Of a stretch of 64,000 nt of DNA, positions 17,823 through 24,503 are shown piece after piece (positions within the stretch are counted from its first letter, which is position 1; every line of letters starts with the position of its first letter). The position numbers and the translations under genes were made by a program. Origin of the DNA: Chitinophaga agri (GTDB lineage Bacteria; Bacteroidota; Bacteroidia; Chitinophagales; Chitinophagaceae); the NCBI RefSeq assembly GCF_010093065.1, contig NZ_CP048113.1, positions 7,086,001 through 7,150,000 of the forward strand. Reading direction: 5' to 3'. The notes under the pieces were generated by a model that was given only the letters and a program-made list of their open reading frames with translations, was not told the origin of the DNA and made no database searches.

Positions 17823-18983
17823 CTAATGCTGAATAATAATTAGCTTTTTGCCCTCGATTTTATAGTTGATACTTGTTGCCGATAACCCCTGTAACACCTG
17901 TGATAAGGTGAGGGTTTTGTCTATTTCTCCTGTAAAAGTGGCGGTTGGTATTTTCCCCTCATAGCTCACTTCAATGTCGTACCAGCGGGCCAGTTGCCGC
18001 ATGACGGTCTGCAGGTCTGCATTATTAAAGGCGAATATGCCTTCTTTCCATGCCACCGCGCTGTTTACATCGGCCTCTTTGATAAGACGGATCTGCTGAC
18101 CGATCTGCGCTTCCTGACCTGGCTTCAGTAATTGTGATGTTTCCTGATGAGACACCCTGACAGCACCCGTTATCAAGGTGGTGTTGATGGTGGCTTCATC
18201 TTTATAAGCGTTGATATTAAATGCAGTTCCTAAAACATGGATGGAAGTGACGTCATTGATGATCACCTTAAATGGCTGGCTGGCGTTGGCTGCCACATCG
18301 AAATATGCCTCACCGGTTACCTTTACTGTTCTTTCCTTTTCTGTGAAAGCTGTAGGATAGGTAAGGCTGCTGGCCGCATTCAGCCATACCCTGGTACCAT
18401 CTGGTAAGATCAGCTGATACTGGCGGCCCCGGGCAGTGGTAATGGTATTGTAAGCGACAGGTCCGGTATGCTTCGAATGATTACCATTCCTTTCCTTATA
18501 GGAGATCTCTCCGTTCCTTAACTGAATGGCGGTGGTGCCCTGCATAGCGATCAGGCCATGTTGCGAGCTATCCAGCACTATATCGCTACCGTCAGCCAGG
18601 GTAAGTATTGCGCCCGTCTTTCCCGGAAGAATGTCAGTATGCTTTGCCAGCTGTGGTGGCGCCGGTGCAGGTGACTGCCGTAATAAATAATAACCACCGG
18701 TGAGCAGCAATAAAACAGCTGCTGCGGCTACTGCCCAACGGCGAATAGGGAATAGGGGTCTTACGACCGGTTCCTGCCGGATACTTTGTAAAAGCTGATC
18801 CTGTATGTTGGCAGCAATTCCTGCTTTCTGCTGATCGAAATCTTTCAGCACGTTCCGGTCCCGGTAATCCAGCACTTCCAGGTACTGTTCTACAAACGCG
18901 GCTTCTTCAGGGGATGCTTCCCCTTCATTATACCTGGCGAGCAGTTGGAAGAAGTGTTGTTTGTCCTTGCCGGAATCGTACAT
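17823..18983 (-). CDS. FecR-family anti-sigma factor
   Basis: Inner-membrane protein that holds the partner ECF sigma factor inactive until the SusC STN domain signals. The 386 residues show a cytoplasmic N-terminal domain (about 1-80), one membrane helix (WAVAAAAVLLLLTGGYYLL, about 84-102), a periplasmic FecR domain (TTARGRQYQLILPDGTRVWL and YFDVAANASQPFKV), and a C-terminal DUF4974/STN-like domain (FNNADLQTVMRQLARWYDIE). Length and layout are typical. It lies between the sigma factor gene (90 bp upstream) and SusC (downstream), the usual order for these transduction systems. Confidence 0.93.
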   Translation of the reverse strand: MYDSGKDKQHFFQLLARYNEGEASPEEAAFVEQYLEVLDYRDRNVLKDFDQQKAGIAANIQDQLLQSIRQEPVVRPLFPIRRWAVAAAAVLLLLTGGYYLLRQSPAPAPPQLAKHTDILPGKTGAILTLADGSDIVLDSSQHGLIAMQGTTAIQLRNGEISYKERNGNHSKHTGPVAYNTITTARGRQYQLILPDGTRVWLNAASSLTYPTAFTEKERTVKVTGEAYFDVAANASQPFKVIINDVTSIHVLGTAFNINAYKDEATINTTLITGAVRVSHQETSQLLKPGQEAQIGQQIRLIKEADVNSAVAWKEGIFAFNNADLQTVMRQLARWYDIEVSYEGKIPTATFTGEIDKTLTLSQVLQGLSATSINYKIEGKKLIIIQH

Positions 18984-19073
18984 AACAGGTGGCTTTAATA
19001 GTATAGTCAGGAAAAAAGGAGTGCTTTCCCGACCTCAGGACACTTTTTTTAAAAAAGTTTTCCGGCTGCCTGG

Positions 19074-19724
19074 TCAGAGCGTGTCATCCAGCAGGACGAG
19101 CAGGATGAGGAGGTGCCCGAAATGGGCTTTCAGGTCCTGTATAGAGATGCTGAGCTGGTTCTGTACTGTCTTACGGGAGAGCTGAAGGTTATCGGCAATC
19201 TCCTGGGTGGTGAGGTGGTGGAGATAGTATTGAATAAAGATCTGCCGGCGTCTTTCCGGCAATACTTCTGCCCATGAAATGATCAGGGCCGTGAGGTCTT
19301 TTTCCAGTAATGCCTGATCTGCTTTATAAAGGGATTCTTCTGTATTGTCAAGCAATTCGAAGAAGAATTCGTCTTTTTTAGCGATGAGTTTATTAATAAT
19401 ACGGTATTGGAGGGCTTTTCCCAGGTAGGCAGGCAGGTTCATGATGGCCAGTTCTTGCCTGCGACGCCACAGGTCCAGAAAAAGGTCATGTACAAGTTCC
19501 CGGGCCAGTTCCTGGTCACCCAGCTTTTTACTGGCTGTCGTATACAGCTTTTCCCAATGCCGTTGAAATAATTGCTGGAAGGCCGTTTCTGAGCCGTTTT
19601 TAATAAGACTGAGCAGCTGTTGGTCGGTGTCGGTATGTATGAAGTCGTTCACTAAGCGCTTAAGATTTCCCCCAGGCTTAAATTTAATCAAAAAATAAGG
19701 AATTTGTACAACTCCTGACAGCAT
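19074..19724 (-). CDS. ECF RNA polymerase sigma factor
   Basis: Sigma-70 family factor with region 2 (AFQQLFQRHWEKLYTTASKK then ARELVHDLFLDLWRRR) and region 4 (LPERRRQIFIQYYLHHLTTQ EIADNLQLSRKTVQNQL, a helix-turn-helix). It is the Bacteroidota type of ECF factor found with FecR and SusC genes. The drawn start gives 216 residues. The first 24 are rich in hydrophobics and unlike the family, and a GTG at 19652 (VNDFIHTDTDQQLL) just after a GGGGGA stretch may be the true start, giving 192 residues, which is closer to the family norm. It probably drives the SusC-to-MutS operon. Confidence 0.92.
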   Translation of the reverse strand: MLSGVVQIPYFLIKFKPGGNLKRLVNDFIHTDTDQQLLSLIKNGSETAFQQLFQRHWEKLYTTASKKLGDQELARELVHDLFLDLWRRRQELAIMNLPAYLGKALQYRIINKLIAKKDEFFFELLDNTEESLYKADQALLEKDLTALIISWAEVLPERRRQIFIQYYLHHLTTQEIADNLQLSRKTVQNQLSISIQDLKAHFGHLLILLVLLDDTL

Positions 19725-19783
19725 CTGGATTTAGCGGGTAATGGCCGGACGCAAACAGCATATTCCTTATACGGTCAGTGGCT

Positions 19784-20374
19784 TCACTTCAGTGTATCCA
19801 GATAGTACTTCAGTTGTTTGAGAAAAAGTGTATAAGGGGCTTTGCTGTTCTCCAGTTTGCCAAAGTTGCGTGCACCCCAGTATCCCGACATGACGAACAG
19901 GGTGACCTGTTTCGCATTCACATCTTTTCTTACCAACCCGTTTTTCTTGCCTTTTTCAATAGTGGCGATCATGTTTTTCGTCCATTGTTGGGTCAGTTCG
20001 TTTAACGCCTCATTAAAATCGGCGTTCCAGGGACTCATTTCCTGTGCGAAATTAGCCACCGGACATCCATATTCAACCTGGAGGAATTTATCCTCCATCA
20101 GCAGGTGATGCACTAAGTTATAAATAGCTTCCAATGGCGGTTCGTCTTTTTGTAAGGGGGCAATAAAACTTTGCGTAAGTGCAGGCTTCATTAATTCATT
20201 GATAATGGCGATCCCCATTTCATCTTTGTTTTTGAAATGGTAGTAAAAGGCGCCTTTGGTGACCTGGGTGGTGGCAATAATGTCGTCAATACTGGTGGTC
20301 TTGTAACCCCTGACATAAATTAGTTCGAATGCTTTTTGCAGAATATTGATCCGCGTCGCTTCCGCCTTTTTCAT
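19784..20374 (-). CDS. TetR/AcrR-family transcriptional regulator
   Basis: 196-residue repressor. The N-terminal helix-turn-helix (residues 5-55) is typical: ATRINILQKAFELIYVRGYK TTSIDDII..TQVTKGAFYYHFKNKDE. The rest is an all-helical ligand-binding and dimerisation domain. It is the last gene of a four-gene minus-strand run encoding a membrane protein, a DUF3817 protein and a diheme cytochrome c, and follows the latter by 69 bp. A palindrome of TetR type at 22307-22330 overlaps the promoter of that run, so autoregulation is likely. The ligand is unknown. Confidence 0.92.
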   Translation of the reverse strand: MKKAEATRINILQKAFELIYVRGYKTTSIDDIIATTQVTKGAFYYHFKNKDEMGIAIINELMKPALTQSFIAPLQKDEPPLEAIYNLVHHLLMEDKFLQVEYGCPVANFAQEMSPWNADFNEALNELTQQWTKNMIATIEKGKKNGLVRKDVNAKQVTLFVMSGYWGARNFGKLENSKAPYTLFLKQLKYYLDTLK

Positions 20375-20443
20375 CTGGATATCTTTGGTTTATGTAATTG
20401 CCCACGTTAAAGTAAGGTAACAATTTACGTGTGCAAAGTTGCA

Positions 20444-21445
20444 TTATTTCCCGGAGGTTTCCTGAGCGCCAAGACTGTAGATATACTTTTTCACCAGTTG
20501 TAATCCTTCCTCATCTACAATGGTAGTGCCGGTTTTCGGCATATGGTATTCTCCCAGTGTATGCATCCTGACGAGCATGTTTTGTTTGTTGAACTGAATG
20601 CCGGTTTCCTCAAAAGGAAGGGAATAACCGAGTTGGATAGAGGTGTTGCCTGCGATGCCGGCCGACTGATGACAATGTGCGCAATTGATATCGAGATAGG
20701 CTCTGGCCCTCACAGGAACAGCGAGTGATGCGTCATTATAATCGGGCATGGAGGGAATGGAAGTGATGTTGGCCTGCGCGAGTATACCTTTATGCATGAG
20801 ATAGTTGAGTTGCGGCTGCCGGATACCATCTCTGTCAACAATGATATGCAGGTTGGATGCTGTGGGGCCTATCGGACTTAATGCGTCTCCTGACCGATGG
20901 CAGGAACCACAATCCTGCTGTGTGGGGATCTTATAGTGCAGCTGTCTTTTTTTTCCGGTATGATCAGTGAACATCACCGGAACGGTAGCGCCATCCTTTA
21001 ATAAAGTTGCATCGGTCTGGGCGTCATTCCAGCGATATGTTGCCGCATTCCATTTTTTATCTTTCAATAATAGCAGGCGGGTCTCTATGATTTGCCTGCT
21101 ACCGTTCGCAGTAGAGGAGTAATAGAATGTTTTGGCGATGATGGTGCCTTCGGGAAAGATGGGTAGTCCGTTGCCGTTCAGCACCAGCTTACTTCCGGCA
21201 GGGATCTTTAACAGCCGTTGTTTCTCCGCATAGTCTGTAAATAAGGTGGAGGCGATATGAAAGGTGACGACGCCGGTAGCTGGCAGCAGATCCCTCATTT
21301 TTCCTTCGAACAGCGGGTAGGCGGAGAGTGTGTTCTTAAATGATATATTGTTACTGATAGCCTGTGAGGAATTGTTACAGGCTATCAGATATGACGCTAG
21401 CGCAGCGATCAAAACAATAAGCGGAATATATTTATTTGCCCGCAC
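20444..21445 (-). CDS. Diheme cytochrome c lipoprotein (SO2930-like)
   Basis: Exported electron-transfer protein of 333 residues. A lipoprotein signal (YLIACNNSS, cysteine near residue 23) would anchor it to a membrane. Two haem-binding CxxCH sites are present: CGSCH (about residue 178) and CAHCH (about 255). The text near each (QQDCGSCHRSGDALSPIGP and DINCAHCHQSAGIAG) and the C-terminal YHMPKTGTTIVDEEGLQLV resemble the SO2930 family of diheme cytochromes. It overlaps the DUF3817 gene upstream by 14 bp. Its redox partner may be the cytochrome-b-like membrane protein at the head of the operon. Confidence 0.82.
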   Translation of the reverse strand: MRANKYIPLIVLIAALASYLIACNNSSQAISNNISFKNTLSAYPLFEGKMRDLLPATGVVTFHIASTLFTDYAEKQRLLKIPAGSKLVLNGNGLPIFPEGTIIAKTFYYSSTANGSRQIIETRLLLLKDKKWNAATYRWNDAQTDATLLKDGATVPVMFTDHTGKKRQLHYKIPTQQDCGSCHRSGDALSPIGPTASNLHIIVDRDGIRQPQLNYLMHKGILAQANITSIPSMPDYNDASLAVPVRARAYLDINCAHCHQSAGIAGNTSIQLGYSLPFEETGIQFNKQNMLVRMHTLGEYHMPKTGTTIVDEEGLQLVKKYIYSLGAQETSGK

Positions 21446-21794
21446 TGTTGTTTGTGTTATGCGGCCCGTTCTGCTGGCGTTCGCTAGCCGCTTCTTCCGG
21501 TACCAGTATATATTTATCTACATAAAAGTTCCCGAAAGGGATCAGGCAGGAGAGCAGTACTTTCCAGGAAGTCTGAAAAAATTTCCAGCGGTAGGTGACA
21601 GCCACACTGAGAGTAGTGATCACGAAAACGATGAAAAGTATGCCATGAACGGGTCCCAGTAGTTTAACCAGTGCAGGTTGCTGTGCCCAGTATTTTAATG
21701 GCACCGCAATGAAGACGAGTATGATTAGGGACATTCCTTCGAAGAATCCGAGGATCCTGAGACGGCCTATCGGCGTTTTAACAAGATGTAACAT
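21432..21794 (-). CDS. DUF3817-domain integral membrane protein
   Basis: 120-residue protein with three predicted membrane helices (FFEGMSLIILVFIAVPLKYW, VHGILFIVFVITTLSVAV, and a weaker one near KVLLSCLIPFGNFYVDKY). The pattern 'GRLRILGFFEGMSLIILV..PLKY' followed by 'GPVHGILFIVF' and 'PFGNFYVDKYIL' is that of DUF3817 (YdzA-like) proteins, which have no assigned biochemical role. It begins 15 bp after the stop of the upstream membrane protein and overlaps the cytochrome gene, so the three are probably made together. Confidence 0.85.
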   Translation of the reverse strand: MLHLVKTPIGRLRILGFFEGMSLIILVFIAVPLKYWAQQPALVKLLGPVHGILFIVFVITTLSVAVTYRWKFFQTSWKVLLSCLIPFGNFYVDKYILVPEEAASERQQNGPHNTNNSAGK

Positions 21795-21809
21795 GATATT
21801 GAACAGTGA

Positions 21810-22274
21810 TTAGAATGATCGGAGAAAAGGTCGGTTAGCTAATGGAGAGAACGGCCATGGTATTGCGATGAGTATGATCAGCAGCCCCAGGGAATACCAT
21901 CGTAACATGTTCCTGAATTTTGACTGATCCGTATCCATCCGTTTGGCTGTTGCGGAGCCAATGGTGATGATGACGATAGCAATGATCATGAGACAGAGGT
22001 GTATGAAACGAAAGAACGTGTGTTCGCTGACGATATTATCTGAAGCAGCATCAAATCCCGCCAGCTTCACCACAGGACTGATGCAATACAGGGCGATGCC
22101 GAGTACCAGTTGTATATGTGTAATGGTGGCGGTAAGGTGCCTGATCGTGTTACTGGATCGGGAGAATGGCTTGTTAAGCCGGATACCATTCCACGCCGTA
22201 ATGATCGCAGCAATAAGACTGAAGACAACAAGATATCTGTTGACGGAATGTAGTAGTAGCAACGTCTGGTGCAT
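21810..22274 (-). CDS. Cytochrome-b-like small membrane protein
   Basis: 154-residue protein with four hydrophobic helices and conserved-looking histidines (LLLLHSVNRYLVVF, TATITHIQLVLGIALY, FFRFIHLCLMIIAIVII). This is the layout of small Bacteroidota proteins sometimes labelled cytochrome b, but haem binding is only a guess. The frame is open to an ATG at 22313, yet that codon lies inside the operator palindrome and upstream of a perfect -7 box at 22295-22302. The start at 22274 is therefore chosen; it leaves a leader of about 15 nt. First gene of the TetR-controlled operon. Confidence 0.75.
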   Translation of the reverse strand: MHQTLLLLHSVNRYLVVFSLIAAIITAWNGIRLNKPFSRSSNTIRHLTATITHIQLVLGIALYCISPVVKLAGFDAASDNIVSEHTFFRFIHLCLMIIAIVIITIGSATAKRMDTDQSKFRNMLRWYSLGLLIILIAIPWPFSPLANRPFLRSF

Positions 22275-22294
22275 AGTTTGGCTATTGAACGAAG

Positions 22295-22302
22295 CAAAGA
22301 TA
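22295..22302 (-). promoter_or_regulatory. -7 promoter element of the TetR-controlled operon
   Basis: On the minus strand TATCTTTG is a perfect TAnnTTTG match, 20 bp before the ATG at 22274 and directly downstream of the operator at 22307-22330. Its position decides the start of the first gene. Confidence 0.7.
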
Positions 22303-22306
22303 AATA

Positions 22307-22330
22307 AAAACATACTAGTTAGTATGTTTT
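22307..22330. promoter_or_regulatory. Palindromic operator, probably for the TetR protein
   Basis: Perfect inverted repeat AAAACATACTA-GT-TAGTATGTTTT (11-bp arms, 2-bp spacer), of the size and symmetry of TetR-family operators. It occupies the spacer immediately upstream of the -7 box at 22295-22302, so a bound repressor would exclude RNA polymerase. The only TetR gene in the window is the last gene of the operon it precedes. Confidence 0.75.
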
Positions 22331-22374
22331 TGAAAAATAAAGGTATGGGTAATGTAAAAATGGCTGCTGTGTGG

Positions 22375-23559
22375 TTATGCCTTTCCTTTCTTCAGTGTCA
22401 GCACGGTTATCTCCGGCCACATACCGATCCTGCCTTTTAATCCGTGGAAGCCAAATCCTCTGTTTACATACAGGTACTTTCCGTCCTGGTTGTACAAGCC
22501 GGCCCACTGTTTATAGAAATACTTGATCGGGCTCCATTTGAATCCAAATAATTCAATACCGAACTGCATACCATGCGTATGTCCTGCGAGGGTAAGATGT
22601 ACGTGCTGATCATGATCTACGGTCACTTCATCCCAGTGGGACGGATCATGGGACATCAGTATTTTGAAAGCATTATCAGGTACATTGGTGGTGGCCTGTT
22701 TGAGGTCACCATATTTGTGAAAGCCGCCTTTACCCCAGTTCTCTACACCGATCAGCGCAATACTTTGTCCCTGTTTGCTGATCCTGATAGCTTCGTTCAG
22801 TAGTAGCTGGAAACCGATCTCACCGTGGATCTCTTTTAAGCGGACCAGGTTTGCTTCCTTGGCAACCGGACTTTCCCAACGCATATAGTCTCCGTAGTCA
22901 TGGTTACCCAGAACGGAATATTTGCCATAGGGAGCTTTCAGTTTAGTGAAAGCGGGGATCCATGGGTCCATTTCCGTCGCCATGTTATTCACAAGATCTC
23001 CCGTAAAAAGCAGCAGATCGCTGTTCTGTGCATTAACGAGGTCAAGTCCTTTTTGCACACCTGCGGCATCGCTGAAGCTACCGGAGTGTATATCTGAGAT
23101 CTGTGTAATGGTGAAGCCATCGAATGCTTCCGGGAGGTCGGGGAAGTGTAATGTTTCCTTACGTACGCGGTAAAAGTGTTTGCCGCGTGTTAAACCGAAG
23201 AGAATGACAAGGAACAGGACACCTGCGAGTGCCAGTGTCGCCTCGCTGACATACAGGCTCCTGGGCGGAAATCCCCTGAAGATCCTGACGAGGTCTTCCG
23301 CTAACAGAAATACCGAGGAGAACAGTTTGGGTACGAAAAGTAATATCATGGCCGCCATCAGCAGCGACAGCATTCTTTGTACGCGCTTGCCTGCCCTGAG
23401 CAGGGAGATGCTGACGATAATGCCCGCCATTATGAGTATATCGAGCAGCCAGTAGCCCTGATGGAACAGGGCGTTATGGGTAAGTGTAGTGATAGCCTGG
23501 TAGAAATAAACATCGCCTGCCACAAACAGTAATAAGATCAAAAAAAGCCTTCTAGCCAT
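22375..23559 (-). CDS. Membrane-anchored metallophosphoesterase
   Basis: Calcineurin-like phosphoesterase of 394 residues. The first 140 residues contain four or five membrane helices. The catalytic domain follows with the full metal-binding set: ISDIHSG (D-x-H), FTGDLVNN (GDxxxN), LGNHDYG (GNHD), a middle histidine in MSHDPSHW, and AGHTHGMQFG (GHxH). Related proteins (YkuE/YaeI type) hydrolyse UDP-diacylglucosamine or phosphodiesters, but the substrate here cannot be told. The last residues (VLTLKKGKA) are basic. It is likely a single transcription unit; 61 bp separate it from the start region of the next operon. Confidence 0.92.
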   Translation of the reverse strand: MARRLFLILLLFVAGDVYFYQAITTLTHNALFHQGYWLLDILIMAGIIVSISLLRAGKRVQRMLSLLMAAMILLFVPKLFSSVFLLAEDLVRIFRGFPPRSLYVSEATLALAGVLFLVILFGLTRGKHFYRVRKETLHFPDLPEAFDGFTITQISDIHSGSFSDAAGVQKGLDLVNAQNSDLLLFTGDLVNNMATEMDPWIPAFTKLKAPYGKYSVLGNHDYGDYMRWESPVAKEANLVRLKEIHGEIGFQLLLNEAIRISKQGQSIALIGVENWGKGGFHKYGDLKQATTNVPDNAFKILMSHDPSHWDEVTVDHDQHVHLTLAGHTHGMQFGIELFGFKWSPIKYFYKQWAGLYNQDGKYLYVNRGFGFHGLKGRIGMWPEITVLTLKKGKA

Positions 23560-23678
23560 ATAGATAAATCCTGTGTTTTATAGATAGACGAATGGCACAC
23601 AGAAATATTTTACCAGTGGGCACTAATTTTGAAAGATGACCTGATCATGTTAGCAGACAGGGCCCTGCCGCTGCCGGA

Positions 23679-23951
23679 CTATACCTTGCTGTATCTGTCT
23701 ACCTGGGCGATAGCGTCTTTTAAGATCTCTAAATGAACACGCAGGATCATTTCCTCTTCCGCATTGCTGTATGCCTTTTCCCCTTTGATGTTCGTTCTGC
23801 ATTTACGGTAGTAGGTAGGAATGCTCCATCCGCATTCTTCGCAGATCCTGTCCCGAAGAACGACGGGTAAATGGGTCATTATCAAATGCAGTTCATTCAG
23901 CAGATTACTGGTTGGTTGGTCCTTCTTTTGTCCTGTTTGTGGCGCGTTCAT
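23679..23951 (-). CDS. Small conserved-looking protein of unknown function
   Basis: 90 residues with no recognised domain. The middle part (LPVVLRDRICEECGWSIPTYYRKCRT) combines three cysteines with what could be a helix-turn-helix, where 'WSIPTYYRKCR' would be the recognition helix. The C-terminal half is a long charged helix (AEEEMILRVHLEILKDAIAQ). A small DNA-binding protein is possible. It is transcribed away from an XRE regulator gene 167 bp to the right, and the two share an intergenic region with a palindrome. Codon use looks normal, so I think it is a real gene. Confidence 0.65.
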   Translation of the reverse strand: MNAPQTGQKKDQPTSNLLNELHLIMTHLPVVLRDRICEECGWSIPTYYRKCRTNIKGEKAYSNAEEEMILRVHLEILKDAIAQVDRYSKV

Positions 23952-24067
23952 ATCCTGGAGCTTTTCTTATTATCTGATAAAATGGTTGTCCATAACAGCC
24001 CTTTTTCACCCTGTCACTGTGTGTTTTATGTTTTTGCTGTTGGAATAAAGTTACCATAATTATACTT

Positions 24068-24087
24068 AATTGTCAAAATTGACAATT
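24068..24087. promoter_or_regulatory. Palindromic site between the 90-residue gene and the XRE gene
   Basis: AATTGTCA-AAAT-TGACAATT, perfect 8-bp arms with a 4-bp spacer, 31 bp before the GTG start of the XRE regulator. The size and position fit autoregulation by the XRE protein, perhaps also controlling the divergent gene. Confidence 0.55.
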
Positions 24088-24118
24088 TTATTTTTAAATA
24101 GAACTGCATATTCGGAAC

Positions 24119-24358
24119 GTGAAAGTCCGTAATACAACATATTTAAAAGCCTTCGGAGAGCATCTGAAGAAGGTCATAGTTTCTCAGGAGAAGACACCGG
24201 AAGAAGTAGCTGCCCATGGTGGTTTGGAAACAAAGCAGGTGTATCGTGTCATCAACGGAGAGCATAGTGCGACCATATCTATCATCTATTCTATTGCCAA
24301 AGGAGTTGGCGTACCACCTAAAGATCTGTTTGACTTTGAATTTGAGGATGTTTCTTAG
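24119..24358 (+). CDS. XRE-family helix-turn-helix regulator
   Basis: 79-residue DNA-binding protein that is little more than one Cro/CI-type helix-turn-helix: FGEHLKKVIVSQEKTPEEVA AHGGLETKQVYRVINGEHSA TISIIYSIAKGVGVPPKDLF. The pattern of a five-helix HTH_3 domain with a 'KxVYRxxNGxxxxT' recognition segment is clear. The start is GTG; there is no in-frame ATG nearby. A palindrome at 24068-24087 lies in its promoter. It is alone on the strand, with the S9 peptidase 121 bp further on. Target genes are unknown. Confidence 0.82.
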   Translation: MKVRNTTYLKAFGEHLKKVIVSQEKTPEEVAAHGGLETKQVYRVINGEHSATISIIYSIAKGVGVPPKDLFDFEFEDVS

Positions 24359-24459
24359 GAAAGTATTGCTGATGAACGCTGTCAACTGACCGTTCGGGTC
24401 ATTTCGGACCTGCCTGATGTAATTTATATCACTCCTTCTTATATATAACGTCACAATCT

Positions 24460-24467
24460 TATCTTTA
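24460..24467 (+). promoter_or_regulatory. -7-like element for the S9 peptidase gene
   Basis: TATCTTTA differs from TAnnTTTG at the last base only. It places the transcript start near 24474, which favours the ATG at 24504 over the one at 24480. Confidence 0.35.
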
Positions 24468-24503
24468 GTCCCTGACTAAATGCCCACGCATCTGGAATTA
24501 ACT

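Noticed and set aside
22275..22313. Upstream ATG extension of the cytochrome-b-like gene
   Set aside because: It would start inside the operator palindrome and upstream of the -7 promoter element, so it cannot be on the transcript.
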